This document shows, piece after piece, positions 1 through 5,887 of a stretch of DNA of 15,321 nucleotides. The notes under the pieces are model-generated. The model made no database searches, had not been told where the DNA came from, and was given only the letters and a program-made list of their open reading frames with translations. Source of the stretch: an uncultured beta proteobacterium (GTDB lineage Bacteria > Pseudomonadota > Gammaproteobacteria > Burkholderiales > Burkholderiaceae_C); assembly GCA_903920405.1 (NCBI GenBank), contig CAIXMC010000222.1, positions 1 to 15,321 on the forward strand, read 5' to 3'. The position numbers and the translations under genes are program-made. Numbering within the stretch: the first letter of the stretch is position 1; each line of letters opens with the position of its first letter.

Positions 1-8
1 CCGCTTGT

Positions 9-266
9 ATGCGTGTACGCTCTGAATTGATGATGGCTTTGACTGAGGTCATCCATGGCCGTGGAATGACGCAGAGTGAAGCATCTGCCCTGTTTGGCGT
101 GACACAACCCCGCATATCAGACTTGATGCGAGGCAAGATAAATTTGTTCTCTATTGACACACTGATTGACATGGCTGCCACTGCCGACATGAGTCCTACT
201 GTCAAGGTATCCAAGCCTAAGGCATTGAGGCGTAAGCGAATGGTCACTCCAGCGATGGCTGCTTAA
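9..266 (+). CDS. Xre-family HTH antitoxin-like protein (5' end probably outside the window)
   Basis: Small DNA-binding protein of the HigA2/HTH_37 type, normally the antitoxin and autorepressor of a RelE/HigB-like pair in which the toxin gene lies just upstream. A helix-turn-helix is readable at about residues 18-45: GMTQSEASALFGVTQPRISD, followed by LMRGKINLFSIDTLIDM, the usual recognition helix and 'FSIDTL' turn of this family. The tail is basic (KPKALRRKR). The frame is open to the window edge, and family members carry 15-30 more residues before the RVRSELM stretch, so the ATG at 9 may be internal; only 8 bases precede it and no RBS can be judged. The stop at 264-266 overlaps the stop of a minus-strand pseudogene (263-265), so the two units converge. 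The toxin partner is not visible. Family call is good; pairing is inferred. Confidence 0.8.
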   Translation: MRVRSELMMALTEVIHGRGMTQSEASALFGVTQPRISDLMRGKINLFSIDTLIDMAATADMSPTVKVSKPKALRRKRMVTPAMAA

Positions 267-437
267 CAGTTTTTGCACCAGTTAATTCGGATGGTATCTC
301 TGTCTGAAAAGTCAAATATTAACTCTTCTTGCTCTCTCATTGCCTGTGGTATCTTGGTGTCGTTCATGCTAACGGCCACCAAGATGTTGGGTGCGTTTAC
401 CCAACGTGAACGAATGGCATCGACTATGCTCTGGACT

Positions 438-548
438 GGGTGCGATTCAAAGTGATGTGGGACACTGGGAACGAGGGCGTATCAAGGGCAAGATGCCCTC
501 GCCCCCAGGTTTCGGGCAATGCATTCCACATCACTTTGAATCGCACCC
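438..548. mobile_element. MITE, 111 bp, 23-bp perfect terminal inverted repeats, 9-bp target duplication
   Basis: The left end at 438-460 (GGGTGCGATTCAAAG...) is the exact reverse complement of the right end at 526-548, 23 of 23 bases. The element is bracketed by a perfect 9-bp direct repeat CTCTGGACT at 429-437 and 549-557, which is a target-site duplication. The 65-bp core has no coding capacity and holds a nested hairpin (AGGGCA-AGA-TGCCCT, 485-499). Removing the element plus one repeat restores the reading frame of the minus-strand pseudogene around it. A 9-bp duplication is used by several transposase families (IS903-like IS5, IS10-like IS4, some IS256), so the parent cannot be named from the ends alone. 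Confidence 0.9.
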
Positions 549-666
549 CTCTGGACTTGATTGGTGGGTAAGCCTTTGGTGGATGTGCTATAGCTGCGGA
601 AAATACTTTTGCACTTCGGTGCCAGCAAGGTTTTTTCTGTTAATGTCTTTTCATGCCCCTGAAGTT

Positions 667-787
667 CTAGCAGCCTGTCGGACTTGAGGGTATAACAAAT
701 TGATTTTTAAGGATTTTCTCAATTGTGTAAATTTATAATTATTTTTATAAATCAATAACTTACCAATCAAGTCCGACAGGCTGCTAG
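667..787. mobile_element. AT-rich MITE, 121 bp, 21-bp inverted repeats ending in CTAG
   Basis: Perfect inverted repeat of 21 bp: CTAGCAGCCTGTCGGACTTGA at its start (667-687; outer bases CTAG, inner GACTTGA) against its complement at 767-787. The core, about 79 bp, is very AT-rich and non-coding, unlike both flanks. CTAG is its own complement, so the outermost four bases may be a target duplication rather than part of the repeat. In that case the net insertion is 117 bp, which keeps the surrounding minus-strand frame in phase. Target choice of CTAG is known for some IS1182-like elements, but I cannot assign a parent. It sits in the same decayed gene as the 438-548 element. Confidence 0.82.
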
Positions 788-904
788 CAGCCTGGACAAT
801 TGCAGTCCAGATCGTCCTAAAACAGATGTGGCTGTTTTTTTGTCAAAATATCGCCATAGTCCTTCTAAAACCCACCGTGAATATGGTACGTGCCCAATTG
901 CGCC

Positions 905-1140
905 TTAGGCATTTGCGCCGCCTTCAATGTGTTTGTCAATCTCGGCCTGTACATTTTCCATAGTGAACAGCCGCCACAGGTAACCTTGGGCTGCTTTGGA
1001 GCAACCGACGCAGTCAGTCTTTGGTGACTGGACTCTTTGTCAATTTGTTCACGCCCATCAAGTGCTTTAGAGTTGGCGACTCGGTCTTGCTGCGCCTGCA
1101 AATCATCGCGTTTGGATTTTTCAGCCCTTCGTACTCTCAC
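905..1140 (-). pseudogene. Decayed small hypothetical gene with paired cysteines (third gene of minus-strand operon)
   Basis: Starts at GTG 1140-1138, with AAGG (from CCAAGGCA) about 6 bases upstream, inside the 3' end of the preceding gene. It reads VRVRRAEKSKRDDLQAQQDR and on to REQIDKES in one frame, then a 2-base gain near 1016-1030 moves the coding signal to another frame. That frame reads PKTDCVGCSKAAQGYLWRLF, then TMENVQAEIDKHIEGGANA to TAA 907-905. The restored length is 77 aa (236 nt minus 2 is a multiple of 3). Codons in both halves are G-rich at position 1, as in real genes. The CxxC pair might bind metal, but there is no family match I can name. The uncorrected frame runs on to 865 and is probably not the native C-terminus. 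Confidence 0.5.
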
Positions 1141-1370
1141 GCACTGCCTTGGAAACCATCATCCTGGCTGCCATTCTGATGGCTTCCAATGACTGCTTTT
1201 GACCGCCCTGGCTCAAGATTTTGTCTTGGATGAGCTTCATGGCCGATGATGCTGCCAAAGCGTTCTGTGAAGGCTGCTTTTGTGAGTTCGATGATTCGTT
1301 CATAGTTTCTTTCTGATTCATTTTCAGTGTCATGGCGGGCGTTCAACAAAATGGTGTCCTTGTGCATCAT
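1121..1370 (-). pseudogene. Decayed small hypothetical gene (second gene of minus-strand operon)
   Basis: ATG at 1370-1368, one base after the stop of the upstream gene. The first 36 codons read MMHKDTILLNARHDTENESE then RNYERIIELTKAAFTE. A one-base gain near 1258-1266 then shifts the coding signal to the next frame, which reads ALAASSAMKLIQDKILSQGG and on to MMVSKAVRESTKG, ending at TGA 1123-1121. The corrected length is 82 aa (250 nt minus 1 is a multiple of 3). An alternative is an intact 60-aa gene starting at ATG 1303 (MNESSNSQKQ) with a weak AGAAAG ahead of it; I prefer the longer form because its N-terminal frame is tightly coupled to the gene before it. No family recognised; the C-terminal half is predicted helical and basic. 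Confidence 0.5.
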
Positions 1371-1371
1371 C

Positions 1372-1539
1372 TTACCCAGATACAGCCACCTCTTCAGGCG
1401 TCAAGCCAGACAAATCCGTAAAAGCCAACGGATCGTCATCTTCATCCTGTGCGGCATTGCACCCAGGCATACCGCAGATTGGCGCCATTCCTTGCTCAGC
1501 AAGAATCATTCCAACAGTGAAAACCGCTAAGGTTTGCAT
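1372..1539 (-). CDS. Small acidic hypothetical protein (first gene of minus-strand operon)
   Basis: 55-aa frame beginning MQTLAVFTVGMILAEQG. It has a short hydrophobic N-terminal stretch, then a segment with two cysteines (CGMPGC, a CxxxxC spacing), then an acidic run (AAQDEDDDPLAFTDLSGLTP). TAA at 1374-1372 is followed after one base by the ATG of the next gene, as in an operon. No clear Shine-Dalgarno precedes ATG 1539. The frame is open further upstream to 1641, but that extension overlaps the divergent plus-strand gene at 1607, so 1539 or the internal ATG at 1509 is more likely. A run of seven A at the start codon could hide a slippage; one extra A would join a MKVSEYSHIS leader. Family unknown; it may also be a remnant. 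Confidence 0.45.
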   Translation of the reverse strand: MQTLAVFTVGMILAEQGMAPICGMPGCNAAQDEDDDPLAFTDLSGLTPEEVAVSG

Positions 1540-1606
1540 TTTTTTGAAATATGTGAATACTCGGAAACCTTCATAAACAACGCCGCAAGGCAGAAGGATT
1601 TCGAGT

Positions 1607-1869
1607 ATGGAACGCAAAACTACCAACCAAAAGCAACTCACTCATTTCGAGGAGCACGCGCCGCAAACTTACCCACCGCTGGCAAGTGAAACACGCACCC
1701 ACATCAACACCAGCCATGCTGGGCATCTGCTGGGCATCTGCTGGGCCGCAAAAACCAGACAATGCGGATTTGGGCTTGCCTTGAGAACGGCCCGATCAGG
1801 CCTATCCGGGTCAATGGTCGTCTCGCGTGGCCAGTCGCAGACATCAAACGCCTTTTGGGAGTCGCTTAA
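1607..1869 (+). pseudogene. Small DNA-binding protein (AlpA/MerR-like HTH type) frameshifted by an 11-bp tandem duplication
   Basis: ATG 1607 follows AAGGAT at a good distance. The frame reads MERKTTNQKQ... to THINTSHAGHLLG, then enters two tandem copies of GGGCATCTGCT (1721-1731, 1732-1742). Deleting one copy restores a continuous 83-aa protein: HAGHLLGRKNQTMRIWACLE then NGPIRPIRVNGRLAWPVADI and KRLLGVA, stop TAA 1867-1869. That C-terminal stretch matches a small family of putative DNA-binding proteins common in betaproteobacterial mobile elements: an HTH ('AGHLLGRKNQTMRIWA'), then a GPIRP...NGRLAWPV wing and a DIKRLLGV helix. As written, the frame runs on as unrelated residues to 1924. Gene order suggests it once headed the plus-strand unit and could regulate the divergent operon. 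It may be a true null or a slippage-reversible switch. Confidence 0.8.
1721..1742 (+). repeat. 11-bp tandem duplication (2 copies)
   Basis: Two perfect head-to-tail copies of GGGCATCTGCT, preceded by a partial copy (GCT) and followed by GGGC. Eleven is not a multiple of 3, so the second copy breaks the frame of the DNA-binding protein gene. The unit is long enough for replication slippage to remove or add copies. Confidence 0.93.
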
Positions 1870-1871
1870 AA

Positions 1872-2081
1872 ATGACAACCCAAATTCTTACTGTCGCAGA
1901 CAGCCACACAAATCAAGCCCTTGACCGTCCAGCGTTCGCTTCAAGATTCATAGCTGCATACACAAGCCTGATGCGCGCTACAGGGCGTTTTCTTCTGCAA
2001 TTTGACGTCGCCATGATGGCCTTGATGATCGTACTTGCTGTTCAGATCATTGTCACTGTCGTGGAGGTCATCCATGGCTAA
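1872..2081 (+). CDS. Small single-pass membrane protein
   Basis: 69-aa frame starting 2 bases after the stop of the DNA-binding gene. The N-terminus is polar (MTTQILTVADSHTNQALDRP), then comes an amphipathic stretch with several positive residues (SRFIAAYTSLMRATGRF) and one hydrophobic segment at about residues 45-66 (VAMMALMIVLAVQIIVTVVE). It ends VIHG with TAA 2079-2081, overlapping the first 8 bases of the GHKL ATPase gene (ATGGCTAA). The overlap argues for translational coupling and a shared function. No family recognised. The start has no strong RBS; AAAA lies just ahead. Confidence 0.55.
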   Translation: MTTQILTVADSHTNQALDRPAFASRFIAAYTSLMRATGRFLLQFDVAMMALMIVLAVQIIVTVVEVIHG

Positions 2082-3171
2082 TTTGACATTGACCCCTGCC
2101 AAGCCAACATTGCAACGCACCACGTTCAAGACAAGTCGCCTTTTGGACTTTGCCAGCGAAAAGGAACTGGTCGCCCAGACAGGTCACCATCGTGATGCGT
2201 GGCCGCTTGTCGTTCTCAAGGAACTGGTGGACAACGCCATTGATGCTTGCGAGGAGGCCAACACTGCCCCCATGGTCACCATCACCGTGGATGAAAGCGG
2301 CATCACCGTCATTGACAACGGCCCCGGTCTGCCATCTTCAACGATCATGGATGTTCTGGATTTTCAGGTTCGTACATCCAGCCGCGAAGCCTATATTTCA
2401 CCCACACGCGGCGCACAGGGCAATGCCCTCAAAACCATCGTGGCGATGCCTTTTGTACTCGATGGCGAACAGGGGCGCGTCGAGATTGAGGCCATGGGTA
2501 TGCACCATGTGATTGACTTCTCGGTGGATCGCATCCGGCAAGAACCCGTGATCGAACACACCGAGACATCGGTGGAAAGTAAAAAAGGCACTCGTTTGCG
2601 TGTTCAATGGCCAGATTCACCAAGGTCAAACCTTCACGCAGCAAAAGCCAAATTTTTACAAATGGCAGCCGACTACACCTGGCTGAACCCGCACCTGATG
2701 CTTTCACTGGACTGGTTTGGTGAACATATCGCGGTAGATGCCACGGCACAGGATTGGCCAAAATGGAAGCCATCAGACCCGACCAGAGCCCATTGGTACA
2801 CCTCGGACAGGTTGGAGCGATTGATTGCAGGCTACATTGCCAATGGCGCAACCAGCAATAGAACCATCCGCGAATTTGTGTCCGAGTTTCGTGGGTTGAG
2901 TGGCTCTGCCAAGCAAAAGGCCGTCCTGGACAAAGTGGGGTTGTCGCGTGAACTGCTGACCGCTTTGGTCGTGAACAACGCCACCCTGCCGCGTGGCTCA
3001 TTGAGCGACCAAGGCCGGGCTGTGCTGGCTGCTGTGGGGACGGGTGAACTGGCGCCTGGCCAAGGGGCTGCATTGCTGGGTGCCATTGGTACTCTGGCGC
3101 GGGTGACTGAGCTTGACGAACTGATGGCACGAATTACAAAACTGGAGGACAAGCAAAATGGCAACACTTGA
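2074..3171 (+). CDS. GHKL-type ATPase related to topoisomerase VI subunit B
   Basis: 365-aa protein; ATG 2074 is chosen over upstream in-frame starts because GGAGG at 2063-2067 sits at the right distance and because it overlaps the previous stop by 8 bases. The N-terminal half has the Bergerat ATP-binding fold: N-box ELVDNAIDACEE at residues 50-61 (E50, N54), G1 box DNGPGLP at 81-87 (D81 binds the adenine), and G2-like lid TRGAQGNALKT at about 111-121, which resembles the TRGQQGIG box of Topo VI B. GHKL ATPases dimerise on ATP and act as clamps. The C-terminal third has a short helical region (residues ~250-340) but no visible DNA-cleaving subunit, and no Topo VI A/Toprim gene lies nearby. 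The 3' end overlaps the next gene by 14 bases. Whether it acts as a topoisomerase, an MutL-like clamp or a defence sensor cannot be told from sequence. Family call firm, role unknown. Confidence 0.85.
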   Translation: MANLTLTPAKPTLQRTTFKTSRLLDFASEKELVAQTGHHRDAWPLVVLKELVDNAIDACEEANTAPMVTITVDESGITVIDNGPGLPSSTIMDVLDFQVRTSSREAYISPTRGAQGNALKTIVAMPFVLDGEQGRVEIEAMGMHHVIDFSVDRIRQEPVIEHTETSVESKKGTRLRVQWPDSPRSNLHAAKAKFLQMAADYTWLNPHLMLSLDWFGEHIAVDATAQDWPKWKPSDPTRAHWYTSDRLERLIAGYIANGATSNRTIREFVSEFRGLSGSAKQKAVLDKVGLSRELLTALVVNNATLPRGSLSDQGRAVLAAVGTGELAPGQGAALLGAIGTLARVTELDELMARITKLEDKQNGNT

Positions 3172-3349
3172 AAAGCGTATCAGCGACCTGGAAGCTCATA
3201 TCAAACCCCATGAGAAACCATTCAGGATGTTGATCCTCAAAGATGGGCAGACAAGCGAACAGGCACAGCTTGAGGCTGGCGTACCGGCAGACTTTGCGGG
3301 GTGGGTGGTGTGTGTTGCGTTTGTGGTGGCACAACATGCTGAGAATTGA
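3158..3349 (+). CDS. Short hypothetical protein with N-terminal coiled coil, coupled to the GHKL ATPase
   Basis: 63-aa frame starting inside the end of the ATPase gene (14-base overlap), with GGAGG (3144-3148) about 9 bases before the ATG. It begins MATLEKRISDLEAHIKPHEK, a heptad-like start common to small partner proteins in mobile elements. Then comes a beta-rich segment FRMLILKDGQTSEQAQLEAG and a hydrophobic end GWVVCVAFVVAQHAEN. Strong RBS and overlap indicate co-expression and probably a stoichiometric partner of the ATPase. I know no function for it. Confidence 0.65.
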   Translation: MATLEKRISDLEAHIKPHEKPFRMLILKDGQTSEQAQLEAGVPADFAGWVVCVAFVVAQHAEN

Positions 3350-3370
3350 TATGCTCCACGACAATGCTTC

Positions 3371-3420
3371 ATATTTAATAGCTACCAACGCTTATGCCAT
3401 GTGCGTTACAGGCAGAAAAC
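3371..3420 (-). repeat. Divergent, inverted copy of the interspersed GTAGCTAT repeat
   Basis: Read on the minus strand it contains GCGTTGGTAGCTATTAAAT, against GCGTAGGTAGCTATTAAAT in the copy at 5821, and an upstream TTTTCTGCCTGTAACGC block that matches loosely. It lies in the 219-bp gap between the coiled-coil gene and the membrane-protein gene; the rest of that gap (3421-3568) shows no gene or clear signal. Confidence 0.5.
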
Positions 3421-3568
3421 ACAAACTTACCGAGTCTTTCTTTGTGTGTACCAGCAACATCGCGGGATATCCTGATTGACGTGTGTAAACTGTATGCCTA
3501 AGCACTTGTAGCGCTATAACAACCTGTTTCTAGAGCCGCACAGCGCAGGTCAATGAAGGGCTTTTGAA

Positions 3569-4684
3569 ATGCTTCCATTTGTATTGATAGCGGGTATCGC
3601 ATATGGCGTATCGTATTGGATTTGCTCGACAGGTGCGCCCGTTTGGCGAGCGATAGTTGGCTTCTTGATAGCATTCCTTGCTGGTTGGTTTTTTGGAGTA
3701 GGCATTGCCGTTTTTCTGCTTTCTACATTTTCTAATGCTGATACTGCAACCACAACTTTTAACTTGCTTAAAAATGGGATTGCTTGGGCTTTAATTGGTT
3801 CAAGTTTTGGTGTGTACCATGGTCGAAAAAAGCTGCGGACAAACTGCACACTCACGCAATCGCCAATTCCAACGCCGACTCAAATATCACCAATTGACAA
3901 CGCCCTCTACGCTGCCGCCCTTTCCGAAATCGAAGAAGGCAGATTGGATAAAGGCGTTTGGGCACGTTCTTTTGCTGATTCGGGTGGTGACGAAGCCAAA
4001 GCAAAGGCCACCTACATCAGGATTCGCGCCGAGGCCATTGGATTGAATGCGGTATGGAAAAACACACAACCTCATGCCGTAGGTAATGCTGAAACTGATG
4101 TGCAAGATGTGCCGCAACCTACCGGCATATTCAGAACACACTCCAGAACATGCGACAGAATATTCCTCAGTACATTCTTTTTTCCATCATGGCGAGAAAA
4201 CATTGCGGCGTGGCTTATTGTTATCGTGGCTGTTTTTGCATGGCTATGGTACCAACAGAACGATACCAAGCGGCAGACGGAGGCGGCAAGTCCGGTTCAA
4301 TTACCAGACGCTCAAACTAACCCATATGATGACCCAAATTATGGTAAAGGTGAACAGGAGTATTTAATAGCTAATGGCGTTGCAGGAAATCAGAATGTCG
4401 AAGATGTCGTCGCTTGGGGGAGGGCAATGGTGGCAGCGCGCACTACAAATGAACAACAAAGGCAGACAGCTCATAATTTTGCTATTCAGTGGCAATACCA
4501 GTTTGAAACAAAAAATGCCGATAGTCCGGAACGTGCATTGTTCAATGGGTACAACGTTGTGCTGAGGTCTATGGAAACAGATCACATGCTCTGCTTTCCA
4601 GACGAGACGAGGGACGGAGGTTTAACACGTCAAGGTAGCACGGTTTTACCGCACCGAAAATGCTATCGTATCCACACTAACTGA
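3569..4684 (+). CDS. Membrane protein with three predicted helices and a central helical repeat motif
   Basis: 371 aa. Two N-terminal hydrophobic segments (about residues 1-20, MLPFVLIAGIAYGVSYWI, and 25-52, WRAIVGFLIAFLAGWFFGVG) and a weaker third (about 65-82) are followed by a cytosolic-looking stretch with DNALYAAALSEIEEGRLDKG then VWARSFADSGGDEAKAKATY (about 110-150). That pattern (ALYxxALxEVExGxxxxGLWAKAxAExxGDExKAKAxYI) recurs in many proteobacterial membrane proteins. A further helix lies at about 213-230 (AAWLIVIVAVFAWLWYQ), then a polar 140-aa C-terminal domain containing two cysteines near the end. ATG 3569 follows AAGGGC about 10 bases upstream. The gene stands alone between repeat copies. 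A role in envelope or stress functions would be a guess. Confidence 0.75.
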   Translation: MLPFVLIAGIAYGVSYWICSTGAPVWRAIVGFLIAFLAGWFFGVGIAVFLLSTFSNADTATTTFNLLKNGIAWALIGSSFGVYHGRKKLRTNCTLTQSPIPTPTQISPIDNALYAAALSEIEEGRLDKGVWARSFADSGGDEAKAKATYIRIRAEAIGLNAVWKNTQPHAVGNAETDVQDVPQPTGIFRTHSRTCDRIFLSTFFFPSWRENIAAWLIVIVAVFAWLWYQQNDTKRQTEAASPVQLPDAQTNPYDDPNYGKGEQEYLIANGVAGNQNVEDVVAWGRAMVAARTTNEQQRQTAHNFAIQWQYQFETKNADSPERALFNGYNVVLRSMETDHMLCFPDETRDGGLTRQGSTVLPHRKCYRIHTN

Positions 4685-4910
4685 AGCGATCGAAGCTCCA
4701 TTTTGCTGTTGCCCAGCAGCTCTAACCCAGTCAAACTGACTCCCAGCGCCCCACCACCAAAGTGCAGATGGATTACGCTGCAGGTTTTGTCGTGCCAATA
4801 ACCATAGACTAAGCGCTGAATTGTGAACGCGGCAGTAGTTTGAAAATCAAAGAATCACCCAACGAACCATCGCCATTCACACGGCTAATTTTTTCACCGA
4901 TTTTGGCCTC
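4663..4910 (-). other. Possible minus-strand gene remnant, no start codon
   Basis: The 373-bp gap 4685-5057 has no convincing intact gene. On the minus strand, one frame from about 4840 down to 4663 is open and protein-like: FDFQTTAAFTIQRLVYGYWH, then DKTCSVIHLHFGGGALGVSL and TGLELLGNSKMELRSL. Just upstream, another frame reads KIGEKISRVNGDGSLGDS, as if one indel separates them; that part runs into the repeat at 4898. There is no start codon or RBS, and the 3' end overlaps the membrane-protein gene. I recognise no family. This could be chance. Confidence 0.25.
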
Positions 4911-4952
4911 TAGCCCTTACCCCACTTGCGTAAGCAGCTATCTTTTTTGATG
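4898..4952 (+). repeat. Interspersed GTAGCTAT-type repeat, copy 1
   Basis: CGATTTTGGCCTCTAGCCCT then TACCCCACTTGCGTAAGCAG and CTATCTTTTTTGATG. It shares the first 20 bases exactly with the copy at 7031 and carries single-base variants later. It lies just upstream of the toxin-antitoxin pair, in the same orientation as the copies at 5821 and 7031. Confidence 0.8.
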
Positions 4953-5057
4953 CAATACCATTGCCGTGTTGCCATTTGCAGGTGATGGCATTGTGTCTTT
5001 TGTTGGTGCAGTGACAATTCAAATACCCAAGTCAAAAACCATGAAAAGGACAGTGAC

Positions 5058-5312
5058 ATGACGCAACTGACGCTGGAAATGCCCGAATCGGCGTTTGCCA
5101 CACTGCACAAAAGCCCCCAGGAATTTACCCGCGAACTGCGCATTGCAGCCGCAGTCAAGTGGTATGAACTTGAACGTATCTCACAGGGAAGGGCGGCGGA
5201 AATCGCGGGGCTGACGCGTGCTGAATTTATGACCGTGTTGGGGCAATACAAGGTAAGTGCGTTCCAGTACACAGCCGAAGAAGTGTTGGAGGAATTGGCC
5301 AATGCGACTTGA
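5058..5312 (+). CDS. UPF0175-family antitoxin
   Basis: 84-aa protein of the UPF0175 family, small antitoxins typically paired with a PIN-like DUF3368 toxin. It has the usual layout: N-terminal strand MTQLTLEMPESAFATL, central helix FTRELRIAAAVKWYELERIS, then the DNA-binding-like GRAAEIAGLTRAEFMTVLGQ and a C-terminal toxin-binding tail YTAEEVLEELANAT. ATG 5058 follows AAAGGAC. The stop (5310-5312) lies inside the toxin gene, an 11-base overlap typical for this pair. By analogy it neutralises the toxin and represses its own promoter. Confidence 0.88.
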   Translation: MTQLTLEMPESAFATLHKSPQEFTRELRIAAAVKWYELERISQGRAAEIAGLTRAEFMTVLGQYKVSAFQYTAEEVLEELANAT

Positions 5313-5790
5313 ACGGGTGGTTATCAACGCATCGCCCCTGATCACGCTGTTTCGGGCAGGACTTCATCCTCTGCTGCCTCAATTGTTTCCTGATCTGGTG
5401 GTACCCGATGCAGTCTGGGTCGAAGTGGTCAGCAGCACACATGACGACCCAGCCACGCAAGGCCTGCCACGGTCAGATTGGGCGCGAAGGCAACAGGTGG
5501 ACGACAGCCCGGATGTTGCGGCGTGGGGTCTGGGTGCTGGTGAAACGGCTGTACTTTCGTTTGCACTGAATCATCGCGACTACACCGCCATCGTCGATGA
5601 CCTTGAAGCACGAAGATGTGTCCATGTTTTGGGCATCGCCGTAATCGGAACGGCAGGTGTTGTGGTGTTGGCCAGAAGGCGCGGCTGGATTGATTCGACC
5701 GAACTAGCGCTGCGGCGATTGCAATCGGTGGGACTGTGGCTGTCGGAATCGTTGATTACAAAATTGGCAGCGACTGATTCAGCACGGTAA
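5302..5790 (+). CDS. DUF3368 PIN-like toxin
   Basis: 162-aa DUF3368 protein, predicted metal-dependent ribonuclease of the PIN fold and toxin partner of UPF0175. ATG 5302 is selected over the earlier in-frame ATG at 5257 because GGAGGAATT (5288-5296) precedes it. Acidic and related positions fit the fold: INASPLI at residues 8-14 (this subgroup has Asn where many have Asp), the conserved Glu in GAGETAVLSFAL (about residue 80), and AIVDDLEARR (about 97-106). The C-terminal VIGTAGVVVLARRRGWI segment is diagnostic. It is full length and appears intact. Confidence 0.88.
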   Translation: MRLERVVINASPLITLFRAGLHPLLPQLFPDLVVPDAVWVEVVSSTHDDPATQGLPRSDWARRQQVDDSPDVAAWGLGAGETAVLSFALNHRDYTAIVDDLEARRCVHVLGIAVIGTAGVVVLARRRGWIDSTELALRRLQSVGLWLSESLITKLAATDSAR

Positions 5791-5820
5791 GAATTGCCCT
5801 TAAACCCTCTAAAAAAAGCA

Positions 5821-5887
5821 TCATTTTGGCCTCTAGCCCTTATCCAGACTGCGTAGGTAGCTATTAAATCAATAGTTGTTGTGGCGT
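5821..5887 (+). repeat. Interspersed GTAGCTAT-type repeat, copy 2
   Basis: TCATTTTGGCCTCTAGCCCT, TATCCAGACTGCGTAGGTAG, CTATTAAATCAATAGTTGTT, GTGGCG. It matches the copy at 7031 over its full length, including the trailing (G)TTGTGGCGT, with scattered substitutions. It abuts the stop codon of the DUF932 gene (5888-5890) and lies 30 bp after the toxin gene. Confidence 0.85.

Larger units (their letters stand above)
263..912 (-). pseudogene. Decayed hypothetical gene carrying two MITE insertions (last gene of a minus-strand operon)
   Basis: Seen only after reconstruction. ATG at 912-910 overlaps the stop of the preceding gene (TAA 907-905). It reads MPKAQLGTYHIHGGF to a TAG, then continues one frame over as LEGLWRYFDKKTATSVLGRS and stays open to TAA 265-263 if the MITEs are removed (667-787 minus one CTAG, 117 nt; 438-548 plus one 9-bp duplication, 120 nt). 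Both net lengths are multiples of 3, so the flanks stay in one frame, but each insert brings stops (for example TGA at 484-482 inside the first). The internal frameshift is explained by losing one T in a T-run at about 866-869. The restored protein is about 137 aa and ends in DRDTIRINWCKNC. Other readable stretches are SIVDAIRSRWVNAPNILVAV and SMNDTKIPQAMREQEELIF. I do not recognise the family. The open frame across three separated blocks is the evidence that it was a gene. Confidence 0.66.

Noticed and set aside
391..687. Plus-strand 98-codon open frame
   Set aside because: It spans the 438-548 MITE and the flanking pseudogene, has no RBS and shows no protein-like composition; it is the shadow of the minus-strand gene.
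819..842. Terminator-like hairpin AAAACAG-ATGTGG-CTGTTTT followed by T
   Set aside because: The stem is AT-rich and weak, and it lies inside the reconstructed coding frame of the minus-strand pseudogene (KKTATSVL), so it is probably a by-product of coding sequence.
2429..3130. 233-codon minus-strand open frame
   Set aside because: It lies wholly inside the GHKL ATPase gene, with Cys/Trp/Pro-rich composition and no RBS.
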